Below are positions 1 to 8,158 of a stretch of 64,000 nt of DNA, piece by piece. The position numbers and the translations under genes are program-made. Source of the DNA: Neorhizobium sp. JUb45. GTDB taxonomy: Bacteria > Pseudomonadota > Alphaproteobacteria > Rhizobiales > Rhizobiaceae. Numbering within the stretch: position 1 is the first letter of the stretch; every line of letters begins with the position of its first letter. The notes under the pieces are model-generated. The model did no database searches, had not been told where the DNA came from, and saw only the letters and a program-made list of their open reading frames with translations. The DNA is taken from contig NZ_SLYW01000010.1 in assembly GCF_004343585.1 (NCBI RefSeq), forward strand, positions 1-64,000. Direction: 5' to 3'.

Positions 1-153
1 CGAGATATTCCTGATACTCTGTCGAAGCACATCTCGCCGCTCAGCTGGGAACATATCAACCTTACCGGCATCTACACCTGGGATGCTGAACATCAGATGC
101 CCAACGGATTTCGATCGCTCCGCCTGCCCTCCGGGCTACGGCGGGTCGCATAA
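1..153 (+). pseudogene. tnpA: Tn3-family transposase, C-terminal end (cut by window edge)
   Basis: Frame 1 is open from the first base and ends at TAA 151-153. The translation contains SWEHINLTGIYTW and GFRSLR, which match the conserved C-terminal end of Tn3-family DDE transposases (usual form GWEHINLTGDYLW...FRPLR). Only about 50 of roughly 1000 residues are inside the window, so whether the gene is intact cannot be judged. It is followed 18 bases later by a 38-bp terminal repeat, as expected for the transposase end of a Tn3-type element. Confidence 0.85.
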
Positions 154-171
154 GTTCTTATTTCGTTCGCC

Positions 172-209
172 CTTAGCGTACGATTTCGGACTGCTCTTGT
201 TCTGGCCCC
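172..209 (+). repeat. Tn3-family 38-bp terminal inverted repeat (right end)
   Basis: Read from the outside, the repeat begins GGGGCC at 209 and ends in TCGTACGCTAAG at 172, exactly 38 bases. GGGG start, 38-bp length and the TACGCTAAG inner end are hallmarks of Tn21/Tn1721-type repeats. The five bases after it (TACTT, 210-214) would be one copy of the target duplication. The partner repeat lies outside the window. Confidence 0.85.
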
Positions 210-397
210 TACTTGCTCTGGGAATGGCTGATGGGGCCGTCAGCGGACCGTCTGCTTTGAGGCGCTCAAGAGAGAATAGCAACCGGATGCTGTCACCGCT
301 CATCGCTGGACCGAGTTACTGCCTGGGACTTCTTTGCCGTTTGCTTCCACCCCGACGATACGTGCTCGCTCGCTTATCTGGCGATGGAGCACCTTGA

Positions 398-547
398 CGA
401 CAATCCGGTCATAATGACCAGCGGAATCTCCAGGCGTTCTGCCAGCAGTGCCACATCATCCATGACCGGGCCGAGCATTTGCGGCGCCGAAGACTGGCCT
501 TTCTCATGACGCGGACGCTGGGTTACCTATTTGACGGCCAGTACTAA
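398..547 (+). pseudogene. HNH-type endonuclease C-terminal remnant
   Basis: An open frame without a start ends at TAA 545-547 and reads NDQRNLQAFCQQCHIIHDR followed by an Arg-rich stretch and LGYLFDGQY. The N-x-R-N-L...C-x-x-C-H pattern resembles the C-terminal half of small HNH proteins seen in rhizobia. The frame is closed upstream by TGA at 395-397 and no N-terminal half is visible, so this is called a remnant. The stretch 210-397 holds nothing else I can recognise. Confidence 0.4.
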
Positions 548-562
548 GCGCTATGATCCTCG

Positions 563-3310
563 TCACAGCTTCTGGCTAAGAGATTTGTAGAATTTCCGAG
601 TATCCCCGGGATTCGGGACGAAAGTAAAGCAGTCGCAATACTGGTCGATCGCGTTCATTACGCCGAGCAGCGCCGGCGCCGTGAAGGCCAGAGCCTGGCC
701 CGTTCCCCAGTGACTGGTGAAGTTTCCAACGATCGTCGCCATGTTGGCGTTCAAGCCTGCCTCCTGAGCGGGTTCGAGAATGAGGGATCCCCCCGCCTTG
801 TGGAGTTTCATGGCGGCGTCGATCGCACCGAGGAATTCCCCCGCCAGCTGCTTGTTATCGTTGAAGGCGACGTCCACAGGTACGGGGATGCGCAGCTTGC
901 TGATGAGATCGCTCAGCCGGTATTCGAGATACTGCCGGACCCCCTCTTTGGCGAAGTCAGCTTGTCCGGCCTGCAGCATAGAAATTGTAAGATCACGCAC
1001 CTTGTTCACCGCGCCGGCTTGCGGCAGCACCGCAAACTGAGGGTTGCCCTCGAGCCGCTGGTGCCACCAGACGCCGGAGCCAGTGTGCTTGTTGAAGAGC
1101 TTTTCCAGCATGGTGTCGTGGCTCAGCAGGATCACCTGCAGCCCGTCCGGATTGGCCGGCCGGGCAAAGCTTTTTCGAAGCAATTCCACGAGATAGAGCT
1201 GGTGGCCCGCATCAAAGCTGGAGGTCACATCATCGAGCACGATAAACTTGGGCATCCCGCCGTACAATGACGCGGCGGCGAGATAGAGCGCGATGGCAAA
1301 GGCATTGCGGTAGCTTTCCGACAACAGCGCTTGGGGCGACAGGTCGGCCAGCCCGTGGAACTCCTGCAAGCGGATCTGAAGATCCTCGCTGTTGGCCCGT
1401 TTGACGACCTCTGGCGTGACACCGAAAAACGACATCTCCGCGAAGTTGGCCTTGAATACGGGTTCCACGGCGGCTAGACGGGCCTTGCTGATTGCCGCCT
1501 CTGCAACCCCAAAATCGTCCGAGGCCCGGTCCAGAAATATCTTCAAACGCGACACGCGGCCGGCGCGGGTCTTCTCCCGGTCAAGGTCAGTCTGTGCCGC
1601 ATCGAGTTTGCCGAGGCTCTCTTGCATCCGGCGGGCCGCCTCAACCTTCTTTGTTACCTCAACTGAAGACTGGGGAAGGATCTTCTCCAGCTCACGCTGC
1701 TCTTTCTCCAACGCCGTATCCCGGGCGCCCGCGCGCTCGCGCAACGTCCCCAGCCAGATGGCAAGGTCCTTGGCCTGCGCCTCGGTAAGGACCCCCTTTT
1801 GTGCCGTATTCGACAGGGCAGCGATCGGGCGCTTGGTGGCATCGGGTTCCAACAGCTTCTCAAGTCCCGTCAGGTCAGCCCAGCCCGCCTCGTTCCATTC
1901 CAGTCCCACCGCCTGCGTCTCTTCGTCGAGTGCGGTGAATGCGGAGAGCTTAGTGCCGACGTGACTGTGAAGGTCATGGGCAACTGCACTGTCGCACAGC
2001 GGGCATATAACAGCGTTCGCCCACTCAGGCAGATCAAGAGCCTTGGCCCCTGCCTGATAGAGCTGGAGGATGACATCGCCGGCCGTCTTGGCGAGGGCCT
2101 CCTCGCGGTTCTTCGCGACATTCGCCAGCTGGTTGGTGCGCTCGGCATCGGGCGCCTGCAAGTTCAGCATGACCAGTTCCTGCCGAAGCCGGACACATTC
2201 TCCGAGGCGCTCCCGTTGCGGGCCGCCCTCGGCAGCCTTGACGGCTTCGATACAGGCGTCCACGTCAATCTCACCGAACGTCTTGCCTGCGCAGAGTGCA
2301 GTCAGCGGGCCGATCTGCTCCAGTGCCGAGAAACACTTGGCGAGGCCATCGGCGAGTGGCATCGTGCCCCATTCGTCGCCCGCCAGGATCAGGTGGTCGC
2401 GTCTCAGGGCATCCGTTGCGTCATTGACGCCTTTCTGCGCGTGGGCTTGGGCTTGTGTACGGGCCTGCGCGCCGAAGTGGTTGTTGAACGCCCGCGTATT
2501 TGCCAGTGCCGCAAGGGCTTGGCGCATCCTGCTATAATCTGAGAGCCCCAGCAGACCCGCGAACGTGCGACCCCGCGCCTGGGGTTTGGCCGCGATGAAA
2601 TTTTGGAAGGTCGGCCCGTCGAGCAGCACGAATTCACGATTGAGGGAATGGAGGATGGCGTTGCCATCCCAATTGCCGGATGCGGATACCGTTCGAGTTC
2701 CCGAGCTATCCCTTTTGACCTTGATTTCACAGGGCTGGTTCGTCACCATTTCGCGCAGCGAAAGCTTGATAGTCGCCGTCTGGGCAGGATGGAATCGGTT
2801 GAGGTAGTAGTCACCGTCACGATCGCCCGGAGGGAGTTCTTCCAACCACGGCAGCCGCCCGGATATCGCATACCGGATGGCATCATATACGGATGTTTTG
2901 CCCACGCCGTTTACGGCGGAGACGCTGTTGACCTTGTCGGACTTGAACTTCAATTCGAGCGCCTTGCCCTCATTGTTTATGCCACGGAAGCCCTCAATGC
3001 TCAGACCTTCCAGAAACCAGCCAGTGGGGCCGGCAACGGGCGAAACTGCCGCAGCTGCGGTTGCGCCAGTTGCCGCAGGCGTGGTCGCAGTGGTTTGCTG
3101 TGCTGCAGCGGCTTCTGTATCAAGGATCGCTTGGAACATAGCATTCCAAACGGTCGAGGACGTATAGGTTTCATCGCGGAGGACGGGGTAGAAGGTCGCG
3201 AGCTGTGCGCTCAGGGCCGCGTCATGTAACCCGAGATGCATTTTGAACTTGGTTAGGTTGCTCTCCAGATCAGCGTTTTCATCGAAGCCAAAGGCCGCCA
3301 TAACCGCCAT
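563..3310 (-). CDS. large SMC/Rad50-like AAA ATPase
   Basis: A 915-residue protein. The ATG at 3310 is preferred over a TTG 30 bases upstream because a strong GGGGAGGGGAGA ribosome site stands just before it. A unique N-terminal region of about 95 residues ends in an Ala/Thr-rich linker. It is followed by an ABC/SMC-type ATPase half with Walker A NGVGKTS near residue 135, a long charged middle with a single CPLC zinc-hook-like pair near residue 430, then a signature-like LLSESYRNA, Walker B FIVLDD near 690 and the switch LSHD. About 150 extra residues follow the ATPase. Such solitary coiled-coil ATPases (AAA_13/AAA_23 class) often sit in defence loci, but no effector domain is recognised here. 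It is divergent from the gene at 3504. Function is inferred only from fold. Confidence 0.75.
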   Translation of the reverse strand: MAVMAAFGFDENADLESNLTKFKMHLGLHDAALSAQLATFYPVLRDETYTSSTVWNAMFQAILDTEAAAAQQTTATTPAATGATAAAAVSPVAGPTGWFLEGLSIEGFRGINNEGKALELKFKSDKVNSVSAVNGVGKTSVYDAIRYAISGRLPWLEELPPGDRDGDYYLNRFHPAQTATIKLSLREMVTNQPCEIKVKRDSSGTRTVSASGNWDGNAILHSLNREFVLLDGPTFQNFIAAKPQARGRTFAGLLGLSDYSRMRQALAALANTRAFNNHFGAQARTQAQAHAQKGVNDATDALRRDHLILAGDEWGTMPLADGLAKCFSALEQIGPLTALCAGKTFGEIDVDACIEAVKAAEGGPQRERLGECVRLRQELVMLNLQAPDAERTNQLANVAKNREEALAKTAGDVILQLYQAGAKALDLPEWANAVICPLCDSAVAHDLHSHVGTKLSAFTALDEETQAVGLEWNEAGWADLTGLEKLLEPDATKRPIAALSNTAQKGVLTEAQAKDLAIWLGTLRERAGARDTALEKEQRELEKILPQSSVEVTKKVEAARRMQESLGKLDAAQTDLDREKTRAGRVSRLKIFLDRASDDFGVAEAAISKARLAAVEPVFKANFAEMSFFGVTPEVVKRANSEDLQIRLQEFHGLADLSPQALLSESYRNAFAIALYLAAASLYGGMPKFIVLDDVTSSFDAGHQLYLVELLRKSFARPANPDGLQVILLSHDTMLEKLFNKHTGSGVWWHQRLEGNPQFAVLPQAGAVNKVRDLTISMLQAGQADFAKEGVRQYLEYRLSDLISKLRIPVPVDVAFNDNKQLAGEFLGAIDAAMKLHKAGGSLILEPAQEAGLNANMATIVGNFTSHWGTGQALAFTAPALLGVMNAIDQYCDCFTFVPNPGDTRKFYKSLSQKL

Positions 3311-3503
3311 TCTCCCCTCCCCCGTTGTTTCATTGAACAATTAGCGGAGAAGGCGCATCTCGTGCAACAGCAACCTTAAATAGATTAGTGAAGCTCGATG
3401 GTATTTGGGTAACACTTTACCGCTCGCAGCAGCACCGCCACTGGGTGGTTAGCGACATTGGAATGTGCGACATATTCAGGAGCGTTGGGATAGGGGGAAG
3501 AGA
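3311..3503. promoter_or_regulatory. divergent intergenic region between ATPase and GGCT-like gene
   Basis: About 190 bases separate the two divergent starts. Each start has a clear purine-rich ribosome site (GGGGAGGGGAGA for the ATPase, GGGGAAGAG for the rightward gene), so promoters for both must lie here. I could not assign convincing -35/-10 pairs. Shared control of the two genes is plausible from the arrangement only. Confidence 0.4.
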
Positions 3504-4043
3504 ATGGCGATTGCGTGCCTAGGTTGGGGATCGTTGATTTGGGATCCACGAGAGCTTCCTATCCGCCGAAAGTGGTTTGACGATGGGCCGCTGCTGAGGG
3601 TGGAATTCACGCGCCAGTCGAACAACGGACGCATAACTCTTGTGCTGGAGCCGACAGCACCAGAGGTGCGATCGTTCTGGGCCATTATGGACACGGACGA
3701 TTTGGCGCTCGCGAAACGGCATCTGATGGAGCGCGAGGGGACGAAGAACGACGACTGGGTGGCGACCTGGTCGCAGGGCGGGACCGCGCCGGAGGCGCTG
3801 CCGGGCCTACCGGGCTGGGCCTCCGCGCATGGCGTGGAAGGCGTGGTTTGGACTACATTGCCCCCGAAGTTCGACGGACACTCGGTAGCCCCGACCATTG
3901 AGCAGGTCGTCTCCTACTTACAGGGACTCGAAGGTGCAAAGAAAGACGAGGCAGAACGCTATATCCGCCATGCGCCCCGGCAGATCGACACCCCGTACAG
4001 GCGGAGGATCGAAGCCAACCTTGGGTGGACGGCCCTGCCATAG
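3504..4043 (+). CDS. gamma-glutamylcyclotransferase-like protein
   Basis: 179 residues, starting at an ATG with GGGGAAGAG just upstream. A longer frame from 3465 lacks such a site. The N-terminus reads ACLGWGSLIWDP, resembling the GGCT-fold glycine-rich loop (Y/W-G-S-L) that binds the gamma-glutamyl group. A family of stand-alone proteins with GWGSLIWDP is common in accessory regions and is of unknown function. A catalytic acid cannot be assigned by eye. It is transcribed away from the SMC-like ATPase gene, so the two may form one functional pair, which is inference. Confidence 0.55.
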   Translation: MAIACLGWGSLIWDPRELPIRRKWFDDGPLLRVEFTRQSNNGRITLVLEPTAPEVRSFWAIMDTDDLALAKRHLMEREGTKNDDWVATWSQGGTAPEALPGLPGWASAHGVEGVVWTTLPPKFDGHSVAPTIEQVVSYLQGLEGAKKDEAERYIRHAPRQIDTPYRRRIEANLGWTALP

Positions 4044-4214
4044 AGCACTGCATGCACCATGATGTCCCCAATTTGCGCCCGGGGAAGTGATGAAGCGGGA
4101 TGACTGCTTCCGGGCGAAGGCAAGGAGAGTCCCTGTGGCCGAAATGGAAGCGCGAAGCAGCCGGCACGCGCACTTCGTTCCGATGTTTCTTTGAACTGCA
4201 CACGTTCTAAGAAA

Positions 4215-4475
4215 TCAGATCAGTTGATCTGATGAGGTTCGAACATACGCACCCACAATTCCATCTTCGACGCCTATGTCTAACTGTCGGATTTGCCTTG
4301 TCAAAACCTTTAACAAGACGGCAGTGCGGCACTCAAGAAAGCTGACAAATGCACCGCACAGGATGATTTGAGCCCGACTGATGTAACTAGCCAGGATCAG
4401 ACAACGGCGCTCCGGGTATCGGATTTCGTAGATTGTGTTCGCCGCGGCTTCCAGTGACTGGACGATATCGGACAT
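4215..4475 (-). CDS. small hypothetical protein downstream of nuclease-like gene
   Basis: 86 residues with no family I recognise. A very good ribosome site (GGGAGGGG) stands about 5 bases before the ATG, and the gene follows the thermonuclease-like gene by only 15 bases on the same strand, so the two probably form an operon. The middle (residues about 25-50) is rich in Ile, Leu, Ala and Val, perhaps one buried or membrane-associated helix. It contains two cysteines in the first half. Confidence 0.55.
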   Translation of the reverse strand: MSDIVQSLEAAANTIYEIRYPERRCLILASYISRAQIILCGAFVSFLECRTAVLLKVLTRQIRQLDIGVEDGIVGAYVRTSSDQLI

Positions 4476-4490
4476 CTGCCCCTCCCGCAG

Positions 4491-5273
4491 TCAGCTGCAC
4501 CAGGGCCGTGGCATTTTAGGGCATTGTGTACGCTCACATTGAAACGACACGGCCAGGCCTTCCGCGATAAGGGTCTGGGCAACGTCCTTCCCGTCTACGC
4601 GTAAGATTCCACAGCTTCGGCCGAAGTTACATTTGCTGGTCCCCTCGGTTCCTAGCGCGCACGCACAGGCAACTTTGGTCACGGTACTCGTCCCAGAGAC
4701 AACAAGTTGCCTAAGCCTATCGCTTGCGCGGTTTCCGAGTTCAGCCTCACGCGCGCACATCGGTTCGAACTTCTCCGGCGTATTGAAACCCACCAGACGA
4801 ACGGGGGTGCCGTCAGCCATTCTGATCGTGTCGCCATCCGTGACAGTGAATCCCTGCGAACGAAACGATGATGGCGAAGGGGCATTCACCTCAGTGATTA
4901 CCGCCGACGGGGTGCCACCACCTGTGAACAGTTGAGCCACGCCCATGATAATGAACATCATCAAGATGGCGGCCCATTTCATCTCTCTATATCGCCAGCG
5001 CCTGCTCGGGGCGCGCCAAGTGTTAAATCGGGGCTGCCTGGGCTTCCATCGATCACCAGGCTGAGGGAGCTCGACGACGGACGTGCCTTCGAGTTTGGTG
5101 AGCTTGCGCAACATGGACAGCTGTTTGTCGGAAAGCTTGGTCTTCGTCCCGTCGCGATCGATCTTCGCTCGGATGTCGGTAAGGAATTGCCGCTGCCACG
5201 CCGTTGGGCTGCCATCGCGTAGCACGTCGTCAATCCGACTGCGAAAATACGTGATCTCGATATCGGTCAGCAT
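4491..5273 (-). CDS. thermonuclease-like (SNase fold) protein with membrane anchor
   Basis: 260 residues from the ATG at 5273, chosen because GGGGGACAC precedes it; an ATG 33 bases upstream has no such site. The first 110 residues form a charged cytoplasmic-looking region (RSRIDDVLRDG...LSMLRKLTKLEG). One hydrophobic segment (AAILMMFIIMGVAQLF) follows near residue 125, and then a staphylococcal-nuclease-like domain: VTDGDTIRMADG, VRLVGFNTPE, AREAELGNRA, and VAQTLIAEGLA. The usual catalytic Arg-Asp-Glu set is partly recognisable (VRLVGFNTPE). The cysteine-rich CACALGTEGTSKCNFGRSC insertion is unusual for cytosolic SNase proteins and fits a periplasmic location. It probably degrades or processes nucleic acid at the envelope; the target is unknown. 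Confidence 0.7.
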   Translation of the reverse strand: MLTDIEITYFRSRIDDVLRDGSPTAWQRQFLTDIRAKIDRDGTKTKLSDKQLSMLRKLTKLEGTSVVELPQPGDRWKPRQPRFNTWRAPSRRWRYREMKWAAILMMFIIMGVAQLFTGGGTPSAVITEVNAPSPSSFRSQGFTVTDGDTIRMADGTPVRLVGFNTPEKFEPMCAREAELGNRASDRLRQLVVSGTSTVTKVACACALGTEGTSKCNFGRSCGILRVDGKDVAQTLIAEGLAVSFQCERTQCPKMPRPWCS

Positions 5274-5623
5274 GTGTCCCCCATCGTGAAGATGGTAGTG
5301 CCCCAACGTTAATAATTGCGCAGTTTAAACATATGCAATTTTATAGGGCAGATCGGGGTCCAGTGCTTTGGCTGCGACTTTCCAGTTTTGGTGAGGCGTT
5401 GACACAGTCCGCTTGGCGGATTACCGATAACATATGGAGACGTTCTCGCGTCTTTTACGGACCAAAAGGTTCGTACGGTCTGCGGCCTACCGCAGACACC
5501 ATGATCCGGCATGCGAAACCACGAATATCGGGTATCGCGCGAGCAGAAGCTTCCAGCCGGGGAGTGTTCCTTTTGGACGCCGCGCATTCGCTTCTCACGA
5601 AGAAGTCGAATGGAGCCCGCATT

Positions 5624-5986
5624 ATGGGAAAACTATCGAGAATCCGTACACAGAAAATGATCGAGCAGAATGGCCTGTGCTATTATTGCGGCCTCCAAAT
5701 GTGGGATGGCAGCACACACCAATACTCAAGCCGTTCCAAGACGAACCTGCGGTTATCGTCGCATCTGCGCTGCACCGCGGAACACCTCTGCGCTCGATCT
5801 GATGGAGGCGGCGATACGTCGGACAACATTGTGGCCGCATGCTGGTTTTGCAACAGTGCTCGACACAAGGCGAAAAAGCCCCTCACCCCTCTAGCTTACC
5901 GCTATTATGTCCAAAGGCGCATGGAAGCAGGGAGATGGCTTGCATCGTTCATGGTGTCGGTGGAGTCTTTCCATCCTTCGCGATGA
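5624..5986 (+). CDS. HNH endonuclease family protein
   Basis: 120 residues from the ATG at 5624, which has GGAG upstream. The open frame extends back to 5333, but that part has no homology I recognise. The core has CYYCGLQMW, then RCTAEHLCARSDGG with the expected A-E-H-L in place of the first HNH histidine region, then DNIVAACWFCNSAR. The paired CxxC motifs bind structural zinc and the His plus Asn build the beta-beta-alpha metal nuclease site. Length and composition match small solitary HNH proteins. Role (phage or mobile-element derived, or defence) cannot be told. Confidence 0.7.
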   Translation: MGKLSRIRTQKMIEQNGLCYYCGLQMWDGSTHQYSSRSKTNLRLSSHLRCTAEHLCARSDGGGDTSDNIVAACWFCNSARHKAKKPLTPLAYRYYVQRRMEAGRWLASFMVSVESFHPSR

Positions 5987-5989
5987 CAA

Positions 5990-6806
5990 CTATTAAGCCG
6001 CCCTCAAACCCCAGTCAGCAATCCATAAGTGGCAGCGCCTCAGAAATGAATATTCGAGACGCTGCCACATGGAGCGTTTGCCGACCGAACTTTTTCTTTC
6101 TCGCTGGCTGAATGACCGGCGTAGAGGCGCCTGCCCAAGCAAGGCGGTTCATGAAGGCGCTACAAGCTTCCATGGGGCCAACCAGGAAGATAGTACTCTG
6201 CAGTTGACCGTTGATACGTGTGCGGGCCGCCTTGATGTCTGCCTCAGTCGCGCCGAGTAATAGAGCCTTCGACAGGTTTTTGTCTGCGTCGGCCTTCATG
6301 CTCGCAACAGACCCGGAACCACCGAATGATGGGCGGTTCTTGCTCCTTCAGCACCCCAATAATCTGCTCTTCCGTAAATCTCTGCTTCTTTATAAGTCCG
6401 TCCTCGATGGGCCGGACTCTAATCCAATCTGGAGGAAATTCTCAGTGGCAGGTCAGCAGGTCACCCGCTGAAAACTCGCAGGGGACGGTTGAAACATGGG
6501 TCAATTCTCAATGGAAATATGGGGCTGCGCCGGGTCATGTATGGATGCCCCCGTTCATGCAAGCAGTTCTTCGAGCGATTTCGAACGTGTGATCGGGTGC
6601 GGTCATGTATCAGGCCTATTGTGCGGCTCGAATACAGCCGCTGGCCGGTATGGAGCTACGCGGACCTGGTGCAAAATCAGCTCTACGAGCTCGTGGCTCA
6701 CTGACCCGGATGCATTCCCAAACCCACTCTCACCGATCTTTGTCCTTACCGTTCGCTGACCTCCTCACACGCCGACGATCCGTCCTGACCTTAGTTCAGC
6801 ACTCGC
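5990..6806. other. IS debris: IS3-type orfA start fragment and other remnants
   Basis: This 800-base stretch has no convincing gene. On the minus strand, about 6343-6400 translates to KKQRFTEEQIIGVLKEQE, the conserved start of IS3-family OrfA, and then loses similarity. Around 6500-6520 the text TGGGTCAATTCTCAATGG resembles ends seen in IS21-type elements. This looks like layered insertion-sequence debris, but boundaries cannot be fixed by eye. Confidence 0.45.
6015..6299 (-). CDS. doubtful small ORF, unknown
   Basis: 94 residues with a plausible-looking composition (start MKADADKNLSKALLLGATEA), but no ribosome site before the ATG and no recognised family. It sits directly downstream of an IS3 OrfA fragment read on the same strand. 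It may be the tail of a gene cut by that insertion rather than a functional gene. Confidence 0.2.
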   Translation of the reverse strand: MKADADKNLSKALLLGATEADIKAARTRINGQLQSTIFLVGPMEACSAFMNRLAWAGASTPVIQPARKKKFGRQTLHVAASRIFISEALPLMDC

Positions 6807-7835
6807 CTACACTGCGGGCAGAACGGAATCCTTGTAATCTTCGTTCTTGGTCATCATTGCCCAGATGGATCGAGCCATTTTATTGGCGAGGGCGATCGCG
6901 ACGAGCATGCGAGGTTTGCGCGCCAGCATTCGTGCCAGCCACGAGCTCTCGGGTGGAGCTTTCCGGCACGCCCATCGAATGACGGTCATCGCGCCAATGA
7001 TAAGAAGCCGGCGGATGTCGCGTTGTCCCATCTTCGATGTTCGGCCGAGAACCTGCTTTCCCCCGCTCGAATGCTGCTTTGGCACCAAGCCGAGCCGGGC
7101 CGCAAAATCTCGCCCCCTGCGGAAGGTAGTCATCGTGGGCGCGAAGGCCTCAGCTGCCATGGCAGTAATCGGTCCCATGCCGGGCATGGACATGAGGCGA
7201 GCGGTACTCTATGAACGCTTCGCTTCCGATCTCAGCGCCTTTTCCAGCGATGCAATCCGAGAGGACAGCGCGTCGATTTGATCCAGATACAGTCGGCCGG
7301 TCTCTACAACGATAAGTTCGAGGCCAGCCTCGTGATCTTCAATAATCTTCGCCAGCAGTGCCAGATTTGCAATGCCTTGAGGTGCAATGATACCATGCTC
7401 GGCCAGATGTGCTCTAAGAGCATTGATAAGCTGCGTTCGCTGACGCACAAAGAGGTCTCGCGTTCGGAATAGCATGGAGCAGGCCTGCTGGGATTCCGAC
7501 TTCGGAACGACGAACCGCATCGACGGCCGGGTCGCTGCTTCAACGATTGCTTCTGCGTCCGCCGCATCATTCTTCTGCCGTTTGACAAAAGGCTTCACGT
7601 AAGCCGGCGGGATCAAGCGAACATCATGGCCAAGTTTGCCGATCTCACGCGCCCAGTAATGCGCTGTGGCACAGGCTTCCATCGCGACAGTGCATTTGGG
7701 CAGTTCAGCAAAGAAGGTGACCAATTGGCCGCGCGACAGTTTCCTGCGCAAGACCACTCTTCCATCGCTTGCCGCGGCATGAACCTGAAATACCCGCTTT
7801 GCAAGGTCCAGGCAAACGATGCTAACTTCCTTCAT
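6807..7835 (-). pseudogene. IS110-family transposase interrupted by an in-frame TAG
   Basis: From the ATG at 7835 to the stop at 6807 one reading frame of about 342 codons covers a complete IS110 transposase, except for a TAG at 7209-7211. The upstream part holds the DEDD RuvC-like domain (CLDLAKRVFQVHA, KNDAADAEAIVEA). The downstream part holds the Transposase_20 domain (SMPGMGPITAMAAEAF, ARLGLVPKQHSSGGK with the Ser used for DNA cleavage, GQRDIRRLL). The total matches the family's usual length, so a single substitution has split an otherwise intact gene. Unless the amber codon is read through, the element is not autonomous. Confidence 0.85.
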
Positions 7836-8060
7836 GGATGCTCTCTCCTCTAAGTGACGTTCTCGCGGATATCACTCTGGCACATTGCGATGCCGTCGGG
7901 AGGGGGCATCCACTCCATCAGCTCTCAGTGGGAATCAACACACTCTGTCAATGCAGAGCCGCGGCTCCACTTCCAATTTGCCGGACATCGACTTTCAGAC
8001 AGCCCTCAAGATAAGAAGGCTTGCCTGCAACGAACAGTGCGAAAAGCCCTTCCCAGACAG
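7836..8060 (-). ncRNA. candidate IS110 left-end region that may encode a bridge RNA
   Basis: IS110-group elements carry a non-coding segment between their left end and the transposase start that is transcribed as the bridge RNA. The roughly 225 bases before this transposase start are gene-free and precede the methyltransferase promoter region. They include GC-rich complementary stretches such as GATGCCCCCTCCCGACGGCATC on the minus strand, able to fold. The precise element end is not resolved and no RNA evidence is available. Confidence 0.3.
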
Positions 8061-8158
8061 ACACCTGGGGACACTAGCATATTTTTAATTGATTGGCGGC
8101 GAAAAGCAAGGCAAGAACAAACCGTGATTCACGAGATTTGAAAAGCGTAGAGGTACAT

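Noticed and set aside
83..397. 104-codon frame across the Tn3 terminal repeat
   Set aside because: It spans the transposon boundary and is out of frame with the transposase end, so it cannot be an old gene.
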